From: JBBRMY01 sp038230595
Lineage (GTDB): Bacteria > Bacteroidota > Ignavibacteria > Tepidaquicellales > Tepidaquicellaceae
Direction of reading: 5' to 3'
Assembly (NCBI GenBank): GCA_038230595.1
Contig: JBBRMY010000013.1
Coordinates: forward strand, 1-31,372
Length of the DNA stretch: 31,372 bases
The notes beneath the pieces are model-generated. The model had not been told where the DNA came from. It ran no database searches and saw nothing but the letters and a program-made list of their open reading frames with translations. Numbering within the stretch: position 1 is the stretch's first letter; each line of letters begins with the position of its first letter. The position numbers were made by a program, and so were the translations under genes. Below, in pieces: positions 15,329 to 22,885 of this stretch.

Positions 15329-16870
15329 ATGCAGGACAACTCTACCTCTGTTTTATCCGGAAATATAAGTTCTGAAACAAGCGATACCGGAAGCATAGCT
15401 TCAAATAAAACACTCCTTAGCAGCGACCATGTAATAGTGTGGAATAAATTTCTTGATCTTTTAAAGGATTCCATCACTGAAAGCGAGATCACCACATGGT
15501 TCTCAGTTGTAAAGCCCAAAAGCGTTAGTGAAAAAACTCTTACCATCACCGTTCCAAGCGAAGTGTATTTCGGGCTCATCCAAACAAAGTTCAATAAATT
15601 CATTTCGAACATAGTTACAAGCCTTTTAGGTGAGAATGGAAGACTTTTATATGAAGTTAAGAACGAGACAAGCGATCATATAAGTGGTTTTGACAGAAGC
15701 GAAAAAATAACTTCTGCCGTTCCTGATGGTCAGAATATTTTTGATATATCACAAAACAAAGGTGATGTACGCTTTAAAGATATCGGTTACAATATTCTTG
15801 AAGAGGACTTCAAGACTAATCTAAATTCGAAGCACACATTTTCCAATTTTATTAAAGGAGAATCAAACGAGCTTGCAACAGCCGCAGCTTATGCGATCTC
15901 GAACAATCCCGGAAAAACATATAATCCATTTTTTATTTATGGCGGTGTTGGTCTTGGAAAGACACATCTGATCCAGGCACTCGGCAACGAAATAATTAAA
16001 AAAGACCCAAGTAAAAAAGTTTATTATACAACTGCTCCCGATTTCACTACTCAGTTCACTACAAACATTGCAAACGATAAGATAGATTTTTCCTCCGGAA
16101 AAGGCGGAACAAAAAAGCTCGATGCTTTTTATAAATCATTGGATGTCCTGATACTTGACGATATTCAGAACCTTAGCGGAAAAGAAAAGACTCAGGATTT
16201 TATGTATCAGATCTTTAATACTCTATTTAATGAAAAGAAGCATATTATTTTTTCTTCAGATAAGCCGATAAATCAGATAAAAGGTATTGAAGAAAGACTT
16301 ATCTCAAGATTTCAATGGGGAATGACGGTTGATATTCAGCCGCCGAACTGGGAAATGAGAGTTGCTATCATTCAGAGAAAGCTTGAAGAACATAATATAA
16401 AGGTTCCAATGGAGGTAATTCATTTCATTGCAACTGGTGTAAGCGACAGCATAAGAACACTTGAGGGGTGTATAACAGGATTAATAGCCGAATCTGTTCT
16501 GACAGACAATAAAAATCTTACAGTTGACGTTGCCGAGAAAGTAATAAACAGAGTTGTAGGTAACGTAAAGAGAACGGCAAATATAACTATCAGCAATATC
16601 ATCACAACAGTTGCAGCATATTATAATATTTCAGAAGGCGTTCTTGTAACGAAAAAAAGAACTAAGGAAATTGCATTCACCAGACAGGTTGCGATGTTCC
16701 TTTCGAAGGAGTTAACGAATTCGACACTTCAGCATATTGGATTAAATTTCGGAGGCAGAGATCATGCTACCGTTTTATATGCTAATAATGTTATAAACGA
16801 AGAAATAAAAAATAACCCGAAATTTGCAGGCGAGCTAAAAGAAATAAGATCATTGCTGAAAAATCAGTAA
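15329..16870 (+). CDS. dnaA: Chromosomal replication initiator protein DnaA
   Basis: This 513-residue protein binds DnaA boxes at the origin and melts DNA in its ATP form. Domain I is at about 33-110 (WNKFLDLLKDSI, with a WF in the following helix). It follows an unusual Ser/Thr-rich 32-residue N-terminal extension. Domain II is about 111-165. The AAA+ domain III has Walker A GGVGLGKT (205-212), Walker B LILDDI (274-279) and ERLISRF (322-328) with the arginine-finger region. Domain IV ends with the DNA-binding signature GGRDHATV (475-482). An upstream in-frame start is not needed. It is divergent from alr and followed by a terminator at 16901. Confidence 0.96.
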   Translation: MQDNSTSVLSGNISSETSDTGSIASNKTLLSSDHVIVWNKFLDLLKDSITESEITTWFSVVKPKSVSEKTLTITVPSEVYFGLIQTKFNKFISNIVTSLLGENGRLLYEVKNETSDHISGFDRSEKITSAVPDGQNIFDISQNKGDVRFKDIGYNILEEDFKTNLNSKHTFSNFIKGESNELATAAAYAISNNPGKTYNPFFIYGGVGLGKTHLIQALGNEIIKKDPSKKVYYTTAPDFTTQFTTNIANDKIDFSSGKGGTKKLDAFYKSLDVLILDDIQNLSGKEKTQDFMYQIFNTLFNEKKHIIFSSDKPINQIKGIEERLISRFQWGMTVDIQPPNWEMRVAIIQRKLEEHNIKVPMEVIHFIATGVSDSIRTLEGCITGLIAESVLTDNKNLTVDVAEKVINRVVGNVKRTANITISNIITTVAAYYNISEGVLVTKKRTKEIAFTRQVAMFLSKELTNSTLQHIGLNFGGRDHATVLYANNVINEEIKNNPKFAGELKEIRSLLKNQ

Positions 16871-16900
16871 TAGAATTTAAAAAAGTTTAGTTTTTATGAG

Positions 16901-16927
16901 AAAGGCGGCCATGGGTCGCCTTTTTTT
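16901..16927 (+). terminator. Rho-independent terminator of dnaA
   Basis: AAAGGCG (16901-16907) pairs with CGCCTTT (16917-16923) around a 9-base loop, followed by more T residues to 16927. It lies 30 bases past the dnaA stop. It separates dnaA from the chitinase gene and argues against a chitinase start at 16896, which would lie before the stem. Confidence 0.85.
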
Positions 16928-17024
16928 ATTTAGTAATTTTATTTTTAAAGGAGCACTATCATACATTTTTATATCCTTTCAAATCCTTAACTTAAAGAAA
17001 CCATCATTAACGGCTTTAAATATC

Positions 17025-18353
17025 ATGAAAAAAATAATTTTCTTTTTATTATTTGCTTCTTCGTGTTTTTCTCAGTCACATTCATTAACAGGTTACTGGC
17101 AGAACTGGAATGACGGATCAAATCCTTATATTCCGCTCGGAAATATTGATTCTGCATACAGCGTAATTGAAGTTTCTTTTGCCACTCCTGTTGGCGGCAC
17201 AACATATAATATGACTTTTACTCCCGATGGAGTTTCTTCTGCTGCATTTATAACAAAAGTGGATTCTTTAAGGAATAAAGGAAAGAAGGTTGTAATTTCC
17301 ATCGGAGGAGCTAACGATCCGGTCATTTTAAATGATACAACTCAAAGAAACCTTTTCATCAACTCTTTATTTTCGATTATTACGACTTATCATTTTGATG
17401 GAATAGATATTGATCTTGAAGGGATCTCTGTAACAATAAGCGGAGGGTCTATAACAACTCCCGTGGATGCAAAGATAATAAATCTTATTTCGGGTATTAA
17501 ATCTTTGATGACAAAATACCGGATTCAGTATAACAAAAAGATGTATCTGACTATGGCTCCAGAAACCGCTTATGTTGAAGGGGGAATGTCTGCTTTTGGA
17601 GGAATTTGGGGAGCTTACTTGCCTATCCTGCATTCATTAAGAGATTCTATTGATATATTACAAGTACAATTTTATAATAGCGGCAGTATGTACGGACTCG
17701 ATGGCAGAATTTATAATCAGGGAACAACTGATTTTATTATCTCACAGACAGATGCACTTATAAAAGGATTTAATACTGCCGGAGGATTTTTTACAGGATT
17801 CAGACAAGACCAGATATCAGTTGGTCTTCCGGCATGTACCGGCGCAGCAGGCGGCGGTTATATTATACCCGATAGTGTGAAAGCTGCGATAAAATATTTA
17901 AGAGGAGCAGGTCCAAAGCCTGGAATATATACCTTAACAGCTTTATATCCGAACTTAAGAGGAATGATGACATGGTCGGTTAACTGGGATGCAAATACAG
18001 GCTGCCATTCTGTATATGAATTTGCAAGAACTTACGGAAACATATTTACTCCTTTAACCGTCGTTAATAATAGCAATAATAATATTATCTCAGGTTACAC
18101 GCTTTATCAGAACTATCCAAATCCCTTCAATCCAACTACTAAAATAAAATTTTCATTAGGCACAGGATCCTTTACTAAACTTATAATAGTTGATGAGTTA
18201 GGAAGAGAGGTACTAAAATTAGTTAATGAGAAATTATCAGCCGGAAACTATGAGTACAGTATGAACGGGTCTTATTTAGCAAGCGGAACATATTTTTATA
18301 TACTGAATACCGGTGAATATTCAGAAACAAAAAAAATGATGTTGATAAAGTAA
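17025..18353 (+). CDS. Secreted GH18 chitinase-like glycosidase with T9SS type A sorting domain
   Basis: The frame is open from an ATG at 16896, but I chose the ATG at 17025: it starts a clear signal peptide (MKKIIFFLLFASSCFSQ) and lies past the dnaA terminator. The 442-residue product has the GH18 barrel. Strand 3 motif SIGG is at 92-95, and the catalytic DGIDIDLE at 125-132 makes Glu132 the proton donor with Asp128/Asp130 complete. Downstream barrel strands include YLTMAPE and VQFYN, and a late MMTWSVNWD supplies the conserved active-site Trp. Residues 357-442 are a T9SS sorting domain (YQNYPNPFNPTTKI). It would cut chitin or a related beta-1,4-GlcNAc polymer outside the cell; endo-GlcNAc-ase activity is possible. 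It sits alone between dnaA and recN. Confidence 0.88.
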   Translation: MKKIIFFLLFASSCFSQSHSLTGYWQNWNDGSNPYIPLGNIDSAYSVIEVSFATPVGGTTYNMTFTPDGVSSAAFITKVDSLRNKGKKVVISIGGANDPVILNDTTQRNLFINSLFSIITTYHFDGIDIDLEGISVTISGGSITTPVDAKIINLISGIKSLMTKYRIQYNKKMYLTMAPETAYVEGGMSAFGGIWGAYLPILHSLRDSIDILQVQFYNSGSMYGLDGRIYNQGTTDFIISQTDALIKGFNTAGGFFTGFRQDQISVGLPACTGAAGGGYIIPDSVKAAIKYLRGAGPKPGIYTLTALYPNLRGMMTWSVNWDANTGCHSVYEFARTYGNIFTPLTVVNNSNNNIISGYTLYQNYPNPFNPTTKIKFSLGTGSFTKLIIVDELGREVLKLVNEKLSAGNYEYSMNGSYLASGTYFYILNTGEYSETKKMMLIK

Positions 18354-18695
18354 ATTCATTTAACGTCTGCAAAAATATTTTTATTTTTATCTTTTGCACA
18401 TTCTCTAATAACTTGTCAGTAACACACTTAATGCTCTTAACAATAAACATCTATTAACAAAGAATAAGAATAGCAGTCTGACAGCTTCTCTTTTATTTGA
18501 TCAATACTAATTTCTATTAACAAACTATTAGACTTAATTTCTCTCTGAAAACTTTTATATTCAACCTCGTTAGGATCATATCAGTGCTTTACCTTAGTTA
18601 CTGACACTATTAACACTACTATAAATGCTACTGATCTTTTTATATACTATATATTATATATAGGTAATTAATGTGAATAAATTTATTAAAAATAA
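18354..18695. other. Gene-free region with short repeats and DnaA boxes, candidate origin part
   Basis: These 342 bases have no ORF. CTATTAACA occurs at 18451-18459, 18514-18522 and 18607-18615, with a near copy CTCTTAACA at 18434-18442. TGTCAGTAAC occurs at 18414-18423 and inverted at 18597-18606. DnaA boxes are TTTTGCACA (18392-18400, plus) and a consensus TTATTCACA on the minus strand (18672-18680). The second box directly follows an almost pure A/T stretch (18637-18663) that could unwind. The mix of iteron-like repeats, boxes and an AT-rich element is what an origin looks like; function is inferred. Confidence 0.5.
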
Positions 18696-20426
18696 TTGAT
18701 AGAAAAGCTTTACATAAAAAATTATTTAATTATAAAAGAAGCTGAAATATTTTTTCAGCCCGGATTAAACATTGTAACCGGAGAGACAGGTGCCGGTAAA
18801 TCGATCATACTCGATGCTCTCGGACTTCTTCTCGGCGAGAGGGCTGATTACTCCTTAATAAAAAAAGATAATGACCGCATGGTCATTGAAGGCGAGTTTA
18901 AGCTTGATATAAAAAGTGAAAAAAGTAAAGAGATAGTAGAGCTTCTTGAAAGCATTGATCCTGCAAACCATACTGATTTTTTAATAATCCGCCGGGAGCT
19001 TCTTAAAAAAGGTATAAGCCGCTCTTTTATTAATGATACACCCGTTAATATTTCAGATCTGAAAGATATCGGAGATCTTATAATTGATATTCATTCTCAG
19101 AATGAGCATCAGTCATTATTGAAAAAAGATGTGCACATTGATATTCTCGACCGATACATGAATAAGCCTGCATTAATGAGCAGTTTTAAAACCAAATATT
19201 CAGAATTAAAAAATAATATAAAAGAATTAACTTCCTTAACTGATAAAAAACAATCTTTACTCGAAAGACAAAATTTTATTGATTATCAGCTTAAAGAAAT
19301 AAATAATCTGAATCCGTTATCTAATGAAGATGTTGAACTTGAAAATGAACTGAATAGACTCGAAAATTCTGAGGAAATTGCAGCTTCTTTTAATAACTCA
19401 ATCAGCATTTTATATGAATCAGATTCAAATATACAGGCTCAGCTTGCATCAGTTATAAAAGAGCTGAAAAAAGTTATTAAATATGATTCAGAAATTCAGA
19501 AAACAGTTGAAGAGCTGGAAAGCAGTAGGACTATTTTAAAAGATGTTTCCACAAATCTTATTCACTATTCCTCAGGACTTAATTATGAGCCTGAAAGGCT
19601 TGAATTCATAAGAACCAGACTAAGCTTTTTAAATTCACTGAAAAAAAAATATGGTCTGAGTCTTGAACTTTTAATTCAGAAAGCAAAAGAACTGGCTTCA
19701 GACCTTGACCTGATAGAAAATTTTGATCATGAAATAGAACAGCTTCGAAAAAAAGTAAGCTCTTCAAGAGTATCGGCAATTAAAGCAGCGGAAGATATTT
19801 CAAATGCCAGAAAGAAAGCTGCGAAAGACCTGGAAAAAGAAATTAATTTAACTTTAAAGGAAGTCGCACTTAAGTCTGCAGAGTTTAAAGTGAATTTTGG
19901 TTTGATATCAAACAGCAAAAATGAGGACTCGCTTTCCGAAAACGGAATTGACGATATAGAATTTTTTATAAGAGTTAATAAAGGTGGTGATCTGGCTCCG
20001 TTAAGAAAAGCGGCTTCCGGCGGAGAAATATCAAGAGTTATGCTTGCAATAAAATCTGCTCTGAGCAACAGAGATAACATTCCAATACTTGTATTCGATG
20101 AAATTGATACAGGTATAAGCGGAATGATCGCCGGAAAAACAGGTAAAGTTCTGCAAAAAATAGCAAAGACACATCAGATAATTTCCATAACTCACCTGCC
20201 TCAGATTGCAGCAATGAGTGATAATCATTTATATGTGAGCAAAAAAGACGTTAACAAAACAAACGGCAAAGAAAGCAAAAAAAGAAGCAAGGAAGAAGAA
20301 ACAATTGCAGAGATAAGAACACTCACAAAGGAAGAAAAAGTTATAGAGATAGCAAAAATGATATCAGGGGAAAGCGTAACGGATTCAACTATATCATCAG
20401 CTAAAGAACTGATAAATATGAAATAA
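18696..20426 (+). CDS. recN: DNA repair protein RecN
   Basis: This is a 576-residue SMC-like ATPase for double-strand-break repair. It starts at a TTG (18696); the nearby ATG at 18672 runs straight into TGA. The N-terminus aligns with other RecN starts (LYIKNYLIIKEAEI). Walker A is GETGAGKS (29-36). Long helical coiled-coil arms occupy about 150-390. The ABC signature region RKAASGGEISRVM and Walker B LVFDEIDTGISG come near the C-terminus, followed by THLPQIAA. A Lys/Glu/Ser-rich insertion (KKDVNKTNGKESKKRSKEEE) lies after it. Length is close to E. coli RecN (553). It follows the candidate origin gap, whose last DnaA box is only 15 bases before the start codon. Confidence 0.94.
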   Translation: MIEKLYIKNYLIIKEAEIFFQPGLNIVTGETGAGKSIILDALGLLLGERADYSLIKKDNDRMVIEGEFKLDIKSEKSKEIVELLESIDPANHTDFLIIRRELLKKGISRSFINDTPVNISDLKDIGDLIIDIHSQNEHQSLLKKDVHIDILDRYMNKPALMSSFKTKYSELKNNIKELTSLTDKKQSLLERQNFIDYQLKEINNLNPLSNEDVELENELNRLENSEEIAASFNNSISILYESDSNIQAQLASVIKELKKVIKYDSEIQKTVEELESSRTILKDVSTNLIHYSSGLNYEPERLEFIRTRLSFLNSLKKKYGLSLELLIQKAKELASDLDLIENFDHEIEQLRKKVSSSRVSAIKAAEDISNARKKAAKDLEKEINLTLKEVALKSAEFKVNFGLISNSKNEDSLSENGIDDIEFFIRVNKGGDLAPLRKAASGGEISRVMLAIKSALSNRDNIPILVFDEIDTGISGMIAGKTGKVLQKIAKTHQIISITHLPQIAAMSDNHLYVSKKDVNKTNGKESKKRSKEEETIAEIRTLTKEEKVIEIAKMISGESVTDSTISSAKELINMK

Positions 20427-20436
20427 TTATATCAAG

Positions 20437-20512
20437 GAGATATTATTTTACACAAAATTAATGTTTCAAAGTTTTAACTTAAATTTATTTTTCTTAATTT
20501 TAATAATATCTC
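20437..20512. repeat. Spaced 11-bp inverted repeat between recN and the DUF1579 gene
   Basis: GAGATATTATT (20437-20447) and AATAATATCTC (20502-20512) are perfect inverse copies separated by 54 bases. The left arm starts 11 bases after the recN stop; the right arm ends 22 bases before the next ATG. There is no T-run, so a simple terminator is not indicated. Confidence 0.45.
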
Positions 20513-20534
20513 TTAAAAATTATAACTCACCAAA

Positions 20535-21095
20535 ATGAAAAAAATTAATATTCTTTTTGCTTTACTAATTTCCATATCATTTTTAAACCTGAAAGCTCAG
20601 GACGATCCAATGAAAAAGTGGATGGATTATATGACTCCGGGTGACGGACAAAAAGGATTAGCAATGATGACCGGTGACTGGAAAGTAAAAAATACTTTCT
20701 GGATGGATCCAAACGGACCACCGACAGTTTCTGAAGGAACAGCTAAATGTGAAATGCTGCTTGGAGGACGTTATATGAAGATGACTGCAAAAGCTGAAAT
20801 GATGGGAATGCCTTTTGAAGGTATTGGAACAAATGCATACGACAATGCATCAAAAACTTATCAATCAACCTGGATAGATAATATGGGAACCGGTATAATG
20901 TATATGGAAGGTACAATGGATCCTGTAACAAAAGTTGTTACTTATTACGGCTCAATGATGGATCCAATGAAAGGTATGAAAACCAACGAGAAGCAAACAA
21001 TAACCTGGAATTCTCCTGAGATGGTTACTATGGTAATGTATACTATTGAAAATGGCAAAGAAACTAAAACTATGGAAATCGTTTATTCAAAATAA
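20535..21095 (+). CDS. DUF1579 domain-containing secreted protein, Met-rich
   Basis: This 186-residue protein has a signal peptide (1-21, ending LKAQ). The DUF1579 pattern follows: MMTGDWKVKNTFW, a GTA-x-CEMLLGGRYM segment, then MMGMPFEGIG and YQSTWIDNMGTG. The family is a small beta-barrel-like fold of unknown role. By count, 25 of 186 residues are Met, many as MM or MxM. Some of these are family-typical, but the density raises the question of Cu(I) binding or of a redox-buffering role. It has its own gap upstream (108 bp) and a strong terminator downstream, so it is a single-gene unit. Confidence 0.85.
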   Translation: MKKINILFALLISISFLNLKAQDDPMKKWMDYMTPGDGQKGLAMMTGDWKVKNTFWMDPNGPPTVSEGTAKCEMLLGGRYMKMTAKAEMMGMPFEGIGTNAYDNASKTYQSTWIDNMGTGIMYMEGTMDPVTKVVTYYGSMMDPMKGMKTNEKQTITWNSPEMVTMVMYTIENGKETKTMEIVYSK

Positions 21096-21124
21096 TCATC
21101 TTTTATAATCATCATTTAAAATTC

Positions 21125-21156
21125 AAAGCCTTTTGCATCATTGTAAAAGGCTTTTT
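21125..21156 (+). terminator. Rho-independent terminator after the DUF1579 gene
   Basis: AAAGCCTTTT (21125-21134) pairs perfectly with AAAAGGCTTT (21145-21154) around a 10-base loop, with a T-run at its 3' end. It lies 29 bases past the stop. Confidence 0.88.
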
Positions 21157-21203
21157 GTTATTAAAATGTTCATGCTATATTACAATGTTTATTAAATAAA
21201 ATT

Positions 21204-21842
21204 ATGCCGGAATCTCTTTCCTTTGCGCTGCTCTGCTTCACATCACTGTTCACACTTATTAATCCCCTTGGAACAATGCCCTTGTTTATGTCAATGACAT
21301 CAACCTTGTCCGAAGAAGACAGAAAAAGGACAGCAAGAAAAGCATCTATAGTTGCTTTTATAACAATCATAGCTTTTGCTTTCACAGGTCAGCTTTTATT
21401 TAAATTTTTCGGAATTTCAGTAAATGGATTCCGGATAGTAGGAGGAGTGATCTTTTTTCTAATGGGAATGGATATGCTTCATGCCAGGATAAGTCAGATA
21501 CATATAAAAGCCAGCGAAGTAAAGCATTATGAAAGTGATATCTCTGTAACGCCATTGGCGATCCCTATGATATGCGGACCCGGAGCAATTACAAATGTAA
21601 TTGTTTCCATGCAAGATGCAGCAAGTTATGAAAAGAAATTAATTTTACTTTCCGTTATTATTTTCACAATGCTGCTAACTTATCTTATTCTTTACAGCTC
21701 TTCAAAACTGATCAAAATATTAGGAGAGACCGGAATTAACGTCATGATGAGAATAATGGGATTAATTATAATGGTGATAGGGGTTGAATTATTCTTCAGC
21801 GGCTTAACGCCGATACTTATTGATATCCTGAGATCAAAATAA
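21204..21842 (+). CDS. MarC family integral membrane protein
   Basis: This 212-residue protein has about six hydrophobic helices and the MarC/UPF0056 hallmarks: a first helix with FTLINPLGTMPLF, a middle segment TPLAIPMICGPGAI, and a last helix with MGLIIMVIGVEL. Length matches the family (about 200-220). MarC proteins sit in the inner membrane; E. coli MarC was once linked to multiple antibiotic resistance but that link was not upheld, and the transported substrate is unknown. It lies between a terminator and a decayed TPR gene and is probably monocistronic. Confidence 0.9.
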   Translation: MPESLSFALLCFTSLFTLINPLGTMPLFMSMTSTLSEEDRKRTARKASIVAFITIIAFAFTGQLLFKFFGISVNGFRIVGGVIFFLMGMDMLHARISQIHIKASEVKHYESDISVTPLAIPMICGPGAITNVIVSMQDAASYEKKLILLSVIIFTMLLTYLILYSSSKLIKILGETGINVMMRIMGLIIMVIGVELFFSGLTPILIDILRSK

Positions 21843-21878
21843 AATATAAATTAAAAATTAACGTTACACATAACTCAT

Positions 21879-22054
21879 ATGAAAGACCTCTTCCGTTTGA
21901 AGCTTAATTTATCCGGTATAGCTTTACTTATTTTCTTAATTTTTTCATTCTAGCAGACAGCTTTAAAGCTATAGAATATTTTACAAAAGCACTTGCGTTG
22001 AATGACTTCCCTGAAACCAGGCAAAAACTGGAATTGCTCAGTTCAGGAAAATAA
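21879..22054 (+). pseudogene. Decayed TPR protein gene: start region plus TPR tail in another frame
   Basis: An ATG at 21879 opens a 24-codon frame, MKDLFRLKLNLSGIALLIFL and so on, that looks like a signal or anchor sequence and stops at 21951-21953. In another frame, open from about 21908, follows LADSFKAIEYFTKALALN and then a segment with ETRQKLELLSSGK, ending in a TAA at 22052-22054. The second part is the usual C-terminal shape of a TPR repeat. A parent gene that lost its internal repeats and its frame explains both parts. The 300-base gap 21843-22142 holds nothing else recognised. A chance match is possible because the fragments are short. Confidence 0.45.
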
Positions 22055-22142
22055 TAGTATTAAAATGCCATGATACAAATAACGTCTTGTTTCCCGGCCG
22101 ATTACGTTTTAATTTTACTCAGTTGATTAAATAATTTCATAT

Positions 22143-22790
22143 ATGAATATGCCATTCAAGCTGTCTTTTATTGTCTTACTGTTTGTAATTTTTGCAGCAT
22201 CGATCAGTAAACCTGTCTTAGCACAAGAGCAAATAAATGCAAAACCAATCAGCCCGTCAGATTTGCCTGCAGGAATAAATTATGAAGGAAATATTAAAGA
22301 AGTTTTCACTTTTTCAGATGCAATGGGTGAAAACATTGTCATTACTTCTGAGACCGGTATTTACAAAAGCAAAAAGTGGAAGCACGAAACCGAAGGTTCT
22401 GATGCAGAATTATTTGCTTATCATTACATATTGGATGGGAACAATGCAAAGCAAACCTGGAGAGTTTATGATCTTATAAAAGATTGCCCGGTAGATATAG
22501 AAGCTAAATTTTTAAAAAACACTTTATCTGTTACCGACCTGAATAATGACGGAGTTGCAGAGATCTGGGTGATGTATAAAACCGTTTGCCATGGAGACGT
22601 AAGCCCATGTGATATGAAGATTATAATGTATGAAGGACAGCAAAAATTTGCAATGAGAGGACACAACAAAGTAAAATATTCTGAAAACGACTTTGTCGGC
22701 GGTGATTATACTTTTGACAAAGCATTCAAAAGTGCACCCGACTCCTTCCGCACCTTTGCATTAAATTTGTGGAACAAAAACATTATGTAG
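22143..22790 (+). CDS. Secreted protein resembling the M949_RS01915 surface-polysaccharide family
   Basis: The 215-residue protein has a signal peptide (about 1-27, ending PVLAQ). Its core, SVTDLNNDGVAEIWVMYKT (about 128-146), followed by a CHGDVSPCDMKIIMYEG segment and KFAMRGHNK, resembles the M949_RS01915 family found in Bacteroidota. That family was named from a Riemerella gene tied to lipopolysaccharide phenotypes. The DLNNDG segment also resembles a Ca-binding FG-GAP/dockerin-type loop. It could therefore be a one-domain surface or periplasmic protein; direct enzymatic action is not supported. Two extra Cys (CHGDVSPC) could form a disulfide. Family recall is from memory, so moderate confidence. 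Confidence 0.6.
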   Translation: MNMPFKLSFIVLLFVIFAASISKPVLAQEQINAKPISPSDLPAGINYEGNIKEVFTFSDAMGENIVITSETGIYKSKKWKHETEGSDAELFAYHYILDGNNAKQTWRVYDLIKDCPVDIEAKFLKNTLSVTDLNNDGVAEIWVMYKTVCHGDVSPCDMKIIMYEGQQKFAMRGHNKVKYSENDFVGGDYTFDKAFKSAPDSFRTFALNLWNKNIM

Positions 22791-22826
22791 GCCTGGGGTG
22801 AATGAGCATTTTAAATAGAATGACCA

Positions 22827-22854
22827 AACCCTATGCATTGAATTACATAGGGTT
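22827..22854. terminator. Possible bidirectional terminator stem between convergent genes
   Basis: AACCCTATG (22827-22835) pairs perfectly with CATAGGGTT (22846-22854) around a 10-base loop between the plus-strand gene ending at 22790 and the minus-strand gene ending at 22886. No T-run follows on either strand, so it could be a stabilising stem instead. Confidence 0.5.
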
Positions 22855-22885
22855 GTCATAATTTATTAGCATTATAAATTTATTC

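Noticed and set aside
16896..17024. N-terminal 43-residue extension of the chitinase frame
   Set aside because: It begins before the dnaA terminator stem and hides a clear signal peptide that starts at 17025.
22055..22142. Promoter or riboswitch upstream of the M949-like gene
   Set aside because: No conserved aptamer or clear promoter pair is visible in these 88 bases.
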